A DNA stretch of 48,706 bases from Porphyromonas gingivicanis JCM 15907. Lineage in GTDB: Bacteria > Bacteroidota > Bacteroidia > Bacteroidales > Porphyromonadaceae. The translations under genes and the position numbers were made by a program. Shown here in pieces: positions 8,594 through 18,568 of the stretch. Numbering within the stretch: the stretch's first letter is position 1; the number at the start of each line of letters is the position of its first letter. The stretch spans positions 1-48,706 of the forward strand of contig NZ_BAKX01000010.1 in NCBI RefSeq assembly GCF_000614585.1. The letters run 5' to 3'. The notes beneath the pieces are model-generated. The model saw only the letters and a program-made list of their open reading frames with translations, ran no database searches and was not told the DNA's origin.

Positions 8594-9250
8594 ATGAGAT
8601 TTCTCAATAGCAAAGTTGTTTGTGCGTTTCTTATCGGGCTTTGTTTCTTTTTTGGCGGAGAAGCAGCTCTTGCCCAGTCTATCGAAAAGAGGGTAATCCC
8701 TATTTCTGAAGAGCTTTTCCCGCTACTCTCAAAAGAGGATTGCTCCGACTTTATTAAAAATGCTCAGCAGGGAAAAGAGATAAAAGATTTTCTTGGAGCC
8801 ACTCTGAAAATAGAGGTTGTGACGAATCAATATCTCCGTATCCTTTCAGATAGTGGTATCGTTGATGAACTTATTCTCTTGCCTCATCGCAAAGGGGAGG
8901 TGCTGTGCCATATGCGCACATTGGAGGTCTCCTCTCCCATCTCTTTTATATCTTTTTACAACGATAGGGGCGAACAGCTCTCACAAGAGGAGTTTTTACC
9001 TTCGATAGACGGCTTTCACTTCCTTTCTCCTTCGGTAGATCGCTCTTCTCTTTCGTTCAAAATGATAGAGCAGTTGTTACCTTATCTTCCTATGTATGGA
9101 ACTTTTGTAGAGGCTGATATGAGTCTAACCCTCTATCCGTCTTATGTTTCGATAGCAACAGAAGAGCAGAAAATGATTTTGCAACAACTCCTCCGCTCTG
9201 AACCTATTACTTTGAAGTGGAAGAAGAAAGGATTTGTCCTCGAACAGTAA
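8594..9250 (+). CDS. DUF3256 family secreted protein
   Basis: 218 residues with a signal peptide (CAFLIGLCFFFGGEAALAQS, cleavage likely after ALA). The body resembles DUF3256, a Bacteroidota-only family of unknown function (about 200 residues; ISEELFPLLSKEDCSDFI near the start, LHLSPS/DRSSLSF-type middle, LTLYPSYVSIATEEQ near the end). No catalytic motif is apparent. It is followed after 45 bp by a membrane-anchored coiled-coil protein and then DUF4301, so the three may be co-transcribed. Family assignment is by recall of the pattern. Confidence 0.75.
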   Translation: MRFLNSKVVCAFLIGLCFFFGGEAALAQSIEKRVIPISEELFPLLSKEDCSDFIKNAQQGKEIKDFLGATLKIEVVTNQYLRILSDSGIVDELILLPHRKGEVLCHMRTLEVSSPISFISFYNDRGEQLSQEEFLPSIDGFHFLSPSVDRSSLSFKMIEQLLPYLPMYGTFVEADMSLTLYPSYVSIATEEQKMILQQLLRSEPITLKWKKKGFVLEQ

Positions 9251-9295
9251 CTCAATAAACAGTGTACACTATTATTATAAGCTCATATAGCCATT

Positions 9296-10216
9296 ATGCT
9301 AAGTAAGAAATACGCAAGATTATCTATCATCATAGTAGGAGCGGCTGTGCTCCTCTTATTGCTCGTTGGAGGCTATTTACTTTATCAAGAAAGGGAGCGC
9401 CTTGTTGAAGAGAAAGAGGCTTTTGTTGCACTCGAAAAGAGCAAAATGGAAGATGAACTTACCGAATTGCAAGCAGAGTATGGCTTGCAGGTAGAGAAGA
9501 TTCGCACAGGAAGTGGCTACGGAGAGCAGTATATGAACCTTTCGAGTGATTCGCTGCTCGAACAGTTAGGTTCACAAAGGGCTAAGATCGAACGACTTTC
9601 TGAAGAGCTAAAGGCGGTTAAGGCGGCAGATGCGAAACGCATTGGAGAGCTTTCCCGAGAGGTGCAAACGCTCCGGAAAGTGCTAAAGACCTATGTTAGT
9701 CAGGTAGACTCTCTGCAACGACTCAATACACAACTGACCGAAGAGAATCGGCAGGTAAAGAGTAATATGGCTTCTGTACAGGCAGAAGCTGCGCGCCTAC
9801 GTACCGAAAAAACTACTCTTACAGATCAAGTGGCAAGAGCTGCTCGCCTGGAAGCTCGTGATATACGTTGCCTCTCTTTGGATAAAAGAGGTAAAAAGAC
9901 TCGTCGCATCGACCGCATTCAGACAGTGCAGATAGATTTAACCATAGCTAAAAACATTACAGCCACGCCTGGAGGACGTACTATATATGTGCGCATATTG
10001 AATCCTAATGACCAGCCCGTACTATCGAATGGCGCAACCTTTCAGTACGAGGGAGCTATACTCCAATCTACTATTGCCAAAGCTGTCGAATATGGGGGAG
10101 AGGACCTCTCTGTAACACTCTACTGGAATATCAACGAAACATTGCTCAGTGGTACTTATCGTCTTCACTTCTTTGCCGATGGAGAGATGATAGGCTCTAC
10201 CTCTCTCGTACTATAA
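9296..10216 (+). CDS. Membrane-anchored coiled-coil protein of unknown function
   Basis: 306 residues. One transmembrane helix near the N-terminus (LSIIIVGAAVLLLLLVGGYLL) is followed by a long coiled coil to about residue 190 (ERERLVEEKEAF, ELSREVQTLRKVLKTYVSQV, EEAARLRTEKTTL-type heptads). A compact beta-rich C-terminal domain follows (GGRTIYVRILNPNDQPVLS, VTLYWNINETLLSGTYRLHFFADGEMIGS). The topology suggests a short cytoplasmic N-terminus and a periplasmic or surface rod with a beta-sandwich tip. Similar proteins are common in Bacteroidales and are usually annotated hypothetical; I cannot assign a role. Confidence 0.8.
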   Translation: MLSKKYARLSIIIVGAAVLLLLLVGGYLLYQERERLVEEKEAFVALEKSKMEDELTELQAEYGLQVEKIRTGSGYGEQYMNLSSDSLLEQLGSQRAKIERLSEELKAVKAADAKRIGELSREVQTLRKVLKTYVSQVDSLQRLNTQLTEENRQVKSNMASVQAEAARLRTEKTTLTDQVARAARLEARDIRCLSLDKRGKKTRRIDRIQTVQIDLTIAKNITATPGGRTIYVRILNPNDQPVLSNGATFQYEGAILQSTIAKAVEYGGEDLSVTLYWNINETLLSGTYRLHFFADGEMIGSTSLVL

Positions 10217-10244
10217 AGCAGTAAATAATAACTATTATATTACC

Positions 10245-11828
10245 ATGGAAGAAGTAATATCTTCGTACGATACTCTCTTTACCGAAGAAGATATACAGCA
10301 TTTAGAGGCGCACGGTATAACGCAAGAAGAGGCGTTAAGACAAATAGAATTAATGCGTTCGGGGACTACCTTCCAAGTGTTGGAGGGGAGTGCTTCGCTC
10401 GAATATGGGGTTATATCTATTTCAGGAGAAGAACAACCCAAATATTTGGAGGTTTGGAACGACTATTGCTCTAATCCTCGTCATAGAGTTGTCAAGTTTG
10501 TCCCTGCTTCGGGAGCTGCCAGCCGTATGTTTCAGGAGTTGTACTCTCTCTTGCCTCAAAGTGAACCTATTGCCAAAGAGCAATTAACTCCTGCTCAAAC
10601 ACTGTTTTTTGAACGTATCAACGATTTTGCCTTCTTTGGCGAATTGAGCGAGGCTTGCTTGCGTAACGAGTGGAGTCCTATTAGTAAGCTCATTAACAAC
10701 GGACGTTATGCCACGGTAGCCCAATCTCTCCTTCTCAAGGAGGGGATGAATTATGGTTCCCTACCCAAGGGATTGCTCCTTTTCCATAAGTACACCGACA
10801 AGAAGGTACGTACTGCTGCCATGGAACATCTGGTAGAGGGGGCTCTTTACACCAAAAATAGAGATGGACAAATCTACCTTCACTTTACCGTGTCGTCCGA
10901 GCATATGGAGATGTTCAAGAGTCATTTAGACCGAGTACGTCTGCGCGTGGAGGAGCAATTGGGCGTTTTGTGCAACTATACATTAAGCATCCAATCGCCC
11001 AGTACCGATACATTGGCTCTCAATGAAGAGGGGGCACCTTTCCGCACTAAGGAGGGCAAGCTCCTACTCCGCCCTGGGGGGCATGGTGCCCTTATACATA
11101 ACCTCAATGCAATCGAGGCAGATGTCATTTTTATCAAGAACATTGACAACGTTATCCCTGATCACCTCAAAGGCAATACGATACTCTACAAAAAGCTCTT
11201 AGGAGGGGTACTCGTTGTAGTGAGAGAGCGTATTTTTAATTATCTACGCTTGCTCGAAAAGGGAAGAGTAACCCGTGCGCAACTTGAAGAGTTAGCTTTG
11301 TTTCTTCATAAAACGCTTTGTATAGCCATTCCCCAGAAGGAAATTTTGGGAGATAAAGAGCTTAGTGACCGTATCTACCATATCTTGAATCGTCCTATAC
11401 GTGTTTGTGGTATGGTACGCAATGAAGGAGAGCCTGGTGGAGGGCCGTATATAGTAAGGGAGGCTGATGGCACTACCTCTCTACAAATATTAGAAAGCTC
11501 TCAGATAGATAAGAGTGATGGACGCTCTGTGGAGATATGGCAAGCGAGTAGCTTCTTCAATCCCGTGGATATTGTTTGCTCGACCATCGATTACAAGGGT
11601 ACTCCTTTTAACCTTACAGACTTTGTGAATGAGCGCACCTCGTTTCTTTCTGAAAAAAGTTACGAGGGAGAAAAACTCATTACCTTAGAGCGCCCGGGAC
11701 TTTGGAATGGAGCTATGGACAGGTGGAATACGCTCTTTGTAGAGGTCCCCAGCGATACATTTACTCCTGTAAAGACGGTGAACGATCTGCTTCGTCCGTC
11801 ACATCAAGGGGTAATTATAAACGATTAA
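10245..11828 (+). CDS. DUF4301 family protein
   Basis: 527 residues, full length. It matches the Bacteroidota family DUF4301 by VKFVPASGAASRMFQ, LRPGGHGALIHNLNAIEAD, VIFIKNIDNVIPD and RVCGMVRNEGEPGGGPYIV. The GGHGALIHNL and NIDN segments look like a sugar-nucleotide pyrophosphorylase-like (nucleotidyltransferase) fold, so an NTP-transfer role is possible but not shown. It begins 28 bp after the coiled-coil gene and ends 29 bp before the aminopeptidase start, in line with co-transcription. Confidence 0.85.
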   Translation: MEEVISSYDTLFTEEDIQHLEAHGITQEEALRQIELMRSGTTFQVLEGSASLEYGVISISGEEQPKYLEVWNDYCSNPRHRVVKFVPASGAASRMFQELYSLLPQSEPIAKEQLTPAQTLFFERINDFAFFGELSEACLRNEWSPISKLINNGRYATVAQSLLLKEGMNYGSLPKGLLLFHKYTDKKVRTAAMEHLVEGALYTKNRDGQIYLHFTVSSEHMEMFKSHLDRVRLRVEEQLGVLCNYTLSIQSPSTDTLALNEEGAPFRTKEGKLLLRPGGHGALIHNLNAIEADVIFIKNIDNVIPDHLKGNTILYKKLLGGVLVVVRERIFNYLRLLEKGRVTRAQLEELALFLHKTLCIAIPQKEILGDKELSDRIYHILNRPIRVCGMVRNEGEPGGGPYIVREADGTTSLQILESSQIDKSDGRSVEIWQASSFFNPVDIVCSTIDYKGTPFNLTDFVNERTSFLSEKSYEGEKLITLERPGLWNGAMDRWNTLFVEVPSDTFTPVKTVNDLLRPSHQGVIIND

Positions 11829-11857
11829 AAACAATAAAAACTATATTCTTTTGCAAT

Positions 11858-13656
11858 ATGAATACAAACACTTCAATTACGGAACGAATAGAGGCGTTGC
11901 GCTCTGCGATGAAAGCCTTAAATATGCAGGCATACATTATCCCCAGTAGTGACGGGCATCTTAGCGAATACACCCCTGCACACTGGAAAAGTAGAAGCTG
12001 GATTTCGGGCTTTACAGGTTCGGCTGGTACGGTAGTCATTACTCTTGAAAAGGCTGGACTCTGGACTGACTCTCGTTATTTCTTGCAGGGTGCACAGCAG
12101 ATAGAGGGTACTCCTTTTACCCTTTTCAAGGAAGGAGTTACAGGTGTACCTTCAATAGAAAAATTCCTTGCAACAGAACTATCCAAAGGTGCTATCGTAG
12201 GATGCGATGGCAACTGCTTTAGTCAAGCCGAGATTGAGCGTATTGGCACGGCTCTCTCTCCCTTTGGCATCGAGCTAAATGCTATGCACGACCTTATGAA
12301 AAAGGCTTGGAGCGACCGCCCCGCTATCCCTACCAAAGAGTTTTTCGCACACCCCGAAAAGTATGCTGGCGAGGCTACAAAGGCTCGTACACAACGCATC
12401 TTGAGCGAGCTGAAACCCTTCGGAGCTAATGCTATCGTCCTGACTATGTTGGACGAATTGGCGTGGGCTTTCAACCTTCGTGGCAATGATGTAGAGTGCA
12501 ACCCTGTGGGGGTAGGCTACGGATTTATCGGCGAAAAAGAGTCGGTACTCTTTACCATCGAGTCGAAAGTATCTGATGCCCTCAAGGAAGAGCTCAAGAA
12601 GCAGGGCGTACGTACCGCTCCTTACGAAGAGATATTTACCTACCTATCCCAACTTCCAGCAGATACTTGCGTGCTCATCGACAAGATGCGTATGACGCAC
12701 AGCATCTACCAGTCGCTCTCTAAGGAGTGTGGCAAAGTGTATGCTACCTCTGTGGTAACGCTGTTGAAGTCCTACAAAAACGAGGCAGAACTCGAGGGCG
12801 TAAAGTGCTCTATGTTGCGCGACGGAGTGGCTTTGACCCGTTTCTTCATCTGGTTGGAAAACACCTTAGAGCAAGGAGCTACGCCCAGTGAAGTCGAAGT
12901 GGGCGAGAAGTTGACCTCTTTCCGTGCAGCAGATCCGATGTATGTATGCGACAGCTTCGACACAATCTGCGGTTATCAAGACCACGGCGCCATTGTACAC
13001 TACCGTGCCGAAGAGTCCACAGCGCACAAGATTAAGAACCAAGGCGTGTTACTCTTGGATAGTGGCGGTCAGTATCTTGATGGTACTACTGACATTACCC
13101 GTACCATGGCGTTGGGCAAAGAGGAGCCCGAGGCACAGTTGAAGCAGGACTATACGCTCGTTCTCAAGGGACATATTGCCATTGCTACGGCACAGTTTCC
13201 CGAGGGTACTCGAGGCAATCAGCTCGATATATTGGCTCGCAAGGCTCTTTGGATCGTGGCTTATCGTACGGACATGGCACGGGGCACGGTGTAGGGGTAT
13301 TCCTCAACGTACACGAAGGCCCCCAAAATATCCGCACCGACAACAATCCTACGCCTATGGCAGTCGGCACCTTTACCAGCAACGAACCTGGACTCTACCG
13401 CTCGGGCAAGTATGGTATCCGTATCGAGAACCTCATCGTAACGGTAGAGAAGTGCCGTACCGAGTTTGGTACCTTCTTGGGCTTTGAGACCATGACGCTA
13501 TGCTTCTTGGACAACCGCCTTGTAGACAAAACGCTCCTCACCGAGCAGGAAATCGAGTGGTACAACAACTATCAGGAGAGCGTATATCAAGCCCTATCGC
13601 CCCTACTAACGGCAGAAGAGGCTGCTTGGCTACGAGCAAAAACTCAAAAACTCTAA
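11858..13656 (+). CDS. pepP: Xaa-Pro aminopeptidase, M24B family (one frame break)
   Basis: Two-metal peptidase that removes an N-terminal residue before proline. About 599 residues after repair, the length of the three-domain cytosolic aminopeptidase P group. The start is the ATG at 11858 (MNTNTSITERIEALRSAMKA); the open frame further upstream overlaps DUF4301 and is not coding. Domain 1: QAYIIPSSDGHLSEYTPAHW. Metal ligands are expected in LLDSGGQYLDGTTDITRT (two Asp), GHGTGHGVG (His), GIRIENL (Glu) and FLGFETMTL (Glu). The frame breaks at 13251, where the expected ARKALWDRGLSYGHGTGH is restored by one G. Only 6 bp separates it from the next gene. Confidence 0.93.
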
Positions 13657-13662
13657 CCCTGT

Positions 13663-14221
13663 ATGGATAAAAATATTATATCGGTATGTGGCTTTACGCC
13701 TACCATCGGCAAAGATTGTTTCATAGCCGATGGGGCGAGGGTTATAGGAGATGTAACCTTGGGCGACCATACAAGCGTGTGGTTCAATGCCGTACTTCGA
13801 GGCGATGTAAACAGCATTAAGATTGGTAAGAACTGTAATATCCAAGATGGCTGTGTACTCCATACGCAATATAAAGTATCGCACATCGAGATAGGCGACT
13901 TTGTCTCCGTAGGGCACAATGTAACCTTACACGGCACCATCATCCACGATTATGCCTTATCGGTATGGGTTCGGTACTTTTGGACGATGTAGAGGTGGGC
14001 GAAGGGGCTATTGTAGCCGCTGGTTCGGTCGTACTTAAAGGCACTAAGATAGAGCCCTATACGCTCTATGGGGCTATCCTGCCAAGTTTATCAAAAAGAT
14101 AGATCCCGAGCAGTCGCACAAGATGAACCATACTACCGCTCATCATTACTCGGTCTATGCCTCGTGGTATAGCCACCCCGAGCTACACCCCGACAGAGAA
14201 ATCCACGATGAAGAGCAATAA
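13663..14221 (+). CDS. Gamma carbonic anhydrase-like hexapeptide-repeat protein (two frame breaks)
   Basis: Left-handed beta-helix trimer; members bind zinc with three His and some have carbonic anhydrase activity. The first part (FIADGARVIGDVTLGDHTSV, WFNAVLRGDVNSIKIG, NIQDGCVLH, GHNVTLHG) shows the hexapeptide repeats with His residues at the expected ligand sites. The frame breaks at 13955 and 14078; adding one C at each gives GMGSVLLDDVEVGEGAIVAAGSVV and YGAIPAKFIKKIDPEQ, then a C-terminal helix with HHYSVYASWYSHPELHPD and TAA at 14219-14221. About 186 residues. The catalytic activity is not certain from sequence. Confidence 0.88.
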
Positions 14222-14260
14222 TACCCTTGATAGTAAGAATAAATAATCTCTATAACAACG

Positions 14261-14926
14261 ATGAAATTTTTTATTGACACAGCCAATTTGGCAAGCATAC
14301 GTGAGGCGAACGACCTCGGAGTATTGGACGGCGTAACGACGAACCCTTCGCTTATGGCAAAGGAGGGTATCAGTGGAGAGGAAGCCTGCAAAGCGCATTA
14401 CTTGAAGATATGTGAGATTGTAGACGGCGATGTAAGTGCCGAGGTGATGAGCACCGAACTCGAAGAGATGCTCCGTGAGGGACGCGAGTTGGCACGCCTA
14501 CACCCCAATATCGTGGTAAAGGTTCCTGCTACGGAAGATGGTATCAAGGCGGTGCGCCAATTCAGCAGAGAGGGCATTCGTACCAACTGTACGCTCATCT
14601 TCAACTTGGGGCAAGCTCTCCTTGCAGCTAAGGCAGGTGCTACCTATGTGTCTCCTTTTGTGGGTCGTATTGATGACATTAGCGGATATGGAGTAGGACT
14701 TATCCAGCAAATCGTAGAAGTATTCCGTTACTATGGTTTCTCTACCGAAGTGTTGGCAGCAAGCATCCGCCACACACGCCACGTGATAGAGTGCTTGGAG
14801 GCAGGGGCAGACGTGGCTACCTGTCCGTTGAGTGCTATCAAGGGGCTTTTGAAACACCCTTTGACTGACAATGGATTGGCAGCTTTCATCGAAGACCAAC
14901 GCAAAGTAGCCGAGCGCAATAAGTAA
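14261..14926 (+). CDS. Transaldolase / fructose-6-phosphate aldolase-like protein
   Basis: 221 residues, the short TalC/FSA subfamily of class I aldolases. It starts [20 protein letters not shown], with [14 protein letters not shown], the Schiff-base Lys in [25 protein letters not shown] and [22 protein letters not shown]. The family includes transaldolases of the non-oxidative pentose phosphate pathway and fructose-6-phosphate aldolases; sequence alone does not split them here. 39 bp after the previous gene. A good terminator (15201-15239) lies about 275 bp downstream. Confidence 0.92.
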   Translation: MKFFIDTANLASIREANDLGVLDGVTTNPSLMAKEGISGEEACKAHYLKICEIVDGDVSAEVMSTELEEMLREGRELARLHPNIVVKVPATEDGIKAVRQFSREGIRTNCTLIFNLGQALLAAKAGATYVSPFVGRIDDISGYGVGLIQQIVEVFRYYGFSTEVLAASIRHTRHVIECLEAGADVATCPLSAIKGLLKHPLTDNGLAAFIEDQRKVAERNK

Positions 14927-14929
14927 GAA

Positions 14930-15195
14930 ATCGCCCATACCTCCCTCTCCCTCCATGAGCGGAGGAGGCATAAGGCATCCGAACAATAGACCATATTGCC
15001 CGACCCTCCACAGGGTAGAGTCGTAGGGCAAGGGCTTGGAGCGTATGAGTAGACACCTCCTTTCCCTCAACCTACCACAGAGTGGAGTAGTAGAGTGGAA
15101 GCGTAGGGCGCTTGAGTAGACCGAGTAGAGGCTCTATGATGCTCGTTCTATTGCACGCTTGTGCCTATTGAACGGACGGGACAGAATAACCCAAC
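14930..15195. other. Unassigned GC-richer intergenic block with an imperfect duplication
   Basis: Between the aldolase stop and its apparent terminator lies a stretch richer in G and C than other intergenic DNA here. Two 52-bp segments, 15002-15053 and 15069-15120, align without gaps at about 36 of 52 positions and share the ends CCACAG...GAGTAGAC. No coding frame of note. It could be a structured RNA, an extended 3' UTR, or decayed repeat DNA; I recognise none of rnpB, tmRNA, 6S or SRP RNA in it. Confidence 0.4.
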
Positions 15196-15200
15196 AACAA

Positions 15201-15239
15201 GGCATTGAGAGAAGTAACCCTCCTCTCGATGCCTTTTTT
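15201..15239 (+). terminator. Rho-independent terminator
   Basis: Arms GGCATTGAGAG (15201-15211) and CTCTCGATGCC (15223-15233) pair with one mismatch around an 11-nt loop, followed by TTTTTT. It would end the + strand transcript of the 8594-14926 genes. Confidence 0.85.
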
Positions 15240-15435
15240 GTATCAATTCGATCGGTTTTTCTTGCTGTCAAAAGAAGCCTTGATATAGGTATGAAAAGTC
15301 CCTTTTTCGGGAGCTTTTGCGAGATGCTGTGGTCCCTGTAATAATAGGGTACAGACCCAATAGGTGCGGAGACGATGGTATAAGTTCCCTCCCATTATAG
15401 TGCGGTTTCAAAAGGTATAATGCTTATCTCTGTAA

Positions 15436-15545
15436 CCATTATACCTCTAATTAAAAAACTATATACCTTTTACAAGAAACCTACATACCTTTTATCGAAA
15501 ACCATAGACCCTTTTGGAAGTTTACACGGATTGTTAGAAAAATTC
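15436..15545 (+). repeat. 22-bp-period minisatellite, copy 2
   Basis: Five units at exact 22-bp steps from 15436, 15458, 15480, 15502 and 15524. The first four carry variants of CCATTATACCTTTT (for example CCATAGACCCTTTTG at 15502-15516); the last begins ACACGGATTGTT. An opposite-strand copy (CAAAAGGTATAATG) lies at 15409-15422. Located between convergent transcription units; 15546-15752 holds nothing else I recognise. Confidence 0.8.
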
Positions 15546-15752
15546 GCTTCTGAGTGGGGAATAGCACCCTTTTGGGGTTCGTAGATGATACCCATAGCCA
15601 TAATAATCGGAGCTGTACTCCTTACACTGTTATACATCCAATGAAAACTTTAGAAGTTGGGCGCTTTGGAGCATTGCGCTTAGGACTATTTTACATACTC
15701 TTATTACCTTTGTAACAAACGTTTATCTTAAAAATAGAGCTCTCTATGAGAC

Positions 15753-15822
15753 AACCCAATACAAAGCCTAAAGTCTAACTCTTGTTCTAATTGGAGTATG
15801 GCTTCGGGCTTTGTATTGGGTT
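15753..15822 (-). terminator. 16-bp perfect inverted repeat after uvrB, possible terminator
   Basis: AACCCAATACAAAGCC (15753-15768) and GGCTTTGTATTGGGTT (15807-15822) are exact reverse complements around a 38-nt spacer. It lies about 70 bp beyond the uvrB stop and could end the queD-to-uvrB transcript, although no strong T-run follows and the loop is large for an intrinsic terminator. A mobile-element remnant is the alternative. Confidence 0.5.
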
Positions 15823-15892
15823 ATTTCGTAGGGGCTTGAGTGCCGTGAAGTTGAGACCGTTGCAGAGCTCTTTATAAGTTTTGTTGGGGTGG

Positions 15893-17924
15893 TTATGGGG
15901 TGCGCTCTTCGAGTCTTTTTTGGATAGCGTTCGCTTCCTCTCGCAGTCGGGCAGCCTCCATAAAGTCCAGTTCCTTGGCGGCGGCGTACATTCTCTGCCG
16001 TGTGCTTTCGAGTAGTCGCTCCAAGTCTCGACTGTTGAGTCGTTGGGTAATGGGGTCTTGCATCCCCTCGCCAGCTGTAGGCTCTACATAAGCATTGGGT
16101 AGTACGGTGGCAAAGGTCTGTTCTTTGCCCTTGACCAAACTGATGCCCCCCTTCTGCACCTGACGAGGTATGATGTTGTGTTGCTTGTTGTAGGCAAGCT
16201 GTTTGGTACGTCGGGCGGCGGTCTCCTCTATGGTAAGGCGCATACTTTCGGTGATTTTATCGGCATAGAAGATAACCATCCCCTCCAAGTTGCGCGCCGC
16301 ACGCCCCGCTGTTTGCGTTAGCGACCTATGCGAGCGGAGGAAGCCCTCCTTGTCGGCATCTAAGACTGCCACCAAAGATACTTCGGGGAGGTCCAGTCCC
16401 TCACGGAGCAGATTGACGCCCACCAGCACGTCGAAGACCCCACTGCGCAGTTCGTCCAATATGCGGATGCGGTCCAACGTATCCACATCGCTATGGATAT
16501 AGGCAGTGGCTACGCCTACTCGTTGCAGGTATTCGCTCAGCTCCTCTGCCATGCGTTTGGTGAGAGTGGTTACCAAAACCCGCTGATGCTTCTCGCGCCT
16601 TTTGTGAATCTCTTCGAGTAAGTCGTCTATTTGATGCTCTATGGGGCGCACTTCGATGATAGGATCGGGGAGTCCCGTAGGCGGATTATCTGCTGTACGA
16701 TAACGCCTTGGCTCTTTTCCAACTCGTACTCGGCAGGTGTTGCACTGATGTAGATGGAGATAGGGGTTAGACTGTTGAACTCGTCGAACGTGAGCGGACG
16801 GTTATCCATAGCGGCGGGTAGACGAAATCCGTACTCTACCAATGCCGTTTTGCGTGCTTTATCTCCGCCGTACATAGCCCGTATTTGGGGAATAGTCACG
16901 TGGCTTTCGTCGATAACCAATAGGAAATCTTCGGGGAAATAGTCGAAGAGACAGAAGGGACGTGCCCCCTCTTGCCGTCCGTCGAAGTAGCGTGAGTAGT
17001 TCTCAATACCGCTACAATAGCCCATCTCTCGTATCATTTCCATATCGTAGCGTACACGCTCCCAAAGGCGTTGCGCTTCGTAATGCTTGCCTATCTCCTC
17101 TAACTCCTTTACTCGAGCCGAGAGGTCTCGCTCGATCTCTTCCAAGGCGATTTTGGTCTGCTCCTTGGTGGTAACGAAAAGGTTGGCAGGGTGTATGTTG
17201 AGGGTCTCTAAGGCTCCTTGTCGCTCTCCTGTAACAGGGTTGATGATGGTAATATCGCTAATCTCGTCATCCCACAGTTCTATGCGGTAGGCAATACCGT
17301 CGTAACCCTCAACCGCTGGGAAGATGTCTACCATATCGCCCTTTACTCGAAACGTGCCACTCGTAAACTCTGCCTTGTTATTAACGTAGTGTGCCTCGGC
17401 TAAAAGACGCATAAGTTGCTCTCTCCCTATCTGCTGACCTTGGTAAAGCGTAATGATGCGCTCGGAATAGGCGCGTGGGTCTGCCATACCATAGAGGCAC
17501 GAAACGGAGGCAACCACGATAATATCTCGTCGTCCCGAGAGTAGCGAAGCGGTGGTTTTGAGGCGCATCCGCTCAATCTCGCATTGATCGCCATATCCTT
17601 TTCTATATAGGTATCGGTCGTTGCCAAGTAGGCTTCGGGCTGATAGTAGTCGTAGTAGGAGACGAAGTATTCGACCGCATTGTCGGGGAAGAAAGTTTTG
17701 AACTCCCCGAAGAGCTGTGCCGCTAGCGTTTTGTTGTGGCTGATGATGAGCGTAGGCTTATTGAGTCGGGCTATTACATTGGCTACGGTAAAGGTCTTTC
17801 CCGACCCCGTAACGCCCAATAGAGTCTGTGCAGGGAGCCCCATCTCTACGCCCTCTACGAGGCTTTGTATCGCTTCGGGTTGGTCTCCCGTGGGTTGAAA
17901 TTGACTGCTTAACCGAAATTCCAT
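15893..17924 (-). CDS. uvrB: Excinuclease ABC subunit UvrB (two frame breaks)
   Basis: DNA damage recognition helicase of nucleotide excision repair; it is loaded by UvrA and recruits UvrC. After repair about 677 residues, the family norm. Walker A is [14 protein letters not shown]; the beta-hairpin region follows ([11 protein letters not shown]), then [17 protein letters not shown], the helicase motifs [10 protein letters not shown] and [17 protein letters not shown] sequence, AGRAARN, and the C-terminal UVR domain ([13 protein letters not shown]) that binds UvrC. Breaks at about 17580 (expected [13 protein letters not shown]) and 16680 (expected [16 protein letters not shown]) are each fixed by one C. 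It follows the FAH-like gene by 66 bp and is probably the last gene of the operon. Confidence 0.96.
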
Positions 17925-17990
17925 GGCAAATGAAGATAGTCTTTAGTAGAAAAAAGAGAGCAAGGGTGGGGTATTGGTTGGGTAGATAGG

Positions 17991-18568
17991 CTATTTTATG
18001 CGCAGTGTACAGCTCCTTTGGGAGTCGTCGTCGAGCGAAATATGTATCTCCTCTTCGAGGGCGAGGGGCAGTGGAGTAGCTCCTCATTACGGAGCAATAA
18101 AACGTCGCCTATATGGATAATGTTGAGGTGTGATATACATTCTACTGCTTGGCGTATAGCCTGTTCCGAAATAGTACTTGTGTAAACGCTTTGAGATACC
18201 TTACTATTGTAATAATGTAGTGTGTGAGAGGGAGGCATATCCTCCATAGGGGCAAACCCTTCGGCAACAGAAGCGTATTCAAAAGCTACCGCCTCTTCCC
18301 ACGGAGAAGCGGATATTTTCTTCGCTTCTAACAGGTTCGGAGCGATGAGGTCAAAGCCCACACCGATGGATTGGATATATCTGTGCGCAAAGCGAGCCGC
18401 CACCTCTTTGCCTGTGCGACCGATGCGTAGTGCAAGAGCGGGGCAGGCTATGTAGGCTTCCTCTATGTTGGGTATGAAAAAAGGATAGTTGGGACGGATG
18501 AGAGCCTCTCCTTTGTAGTAGTAGTGGAGTAGCTCTTTGTCCTGAAAAACGAATGAAAATATTTTCAT
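17991..18568 (-). CDS. FAH-fold (fumarylacetoacetate hydrolase family) protein with altered active site (one frame break)
   Basis: About 192 residues after repair. Segments RPNYPFFIPNIEEAY, RIGRTGKEVAARFAHRYIQS and GVGFDLIAPNL align with the fumarylacetoacetate hydrolase family, which uses a divalent metal held by acidic residues. The usual YEAELVLRI is here CPALALRI, so the two ligand Glu appear to be replaced by Cys and Ala, and the N-terminal sequence is shortened. This suggests a non-catalytic member, which is inference. The frame breaks at 18065-18068; one C restores LLHCPLALEEEIHISL with TAG at 17991. Its ATG overlaps the repaired stop of rfbC (ATGA), supporting both repairs. Confidence 0.7.

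Noticed and set aside
13176..13487. 103-codon + strand frame overlapping the aminopeptidase
   Set aside because: It is a third-frame shadow over the repaired catalytic domain with no family features.
14930..15195. RNase P, tmRNA, 6S or SRP RNA in the GC-richer block
   Set aside because: The conserved core sequences of these RNAs are absent on both strands.
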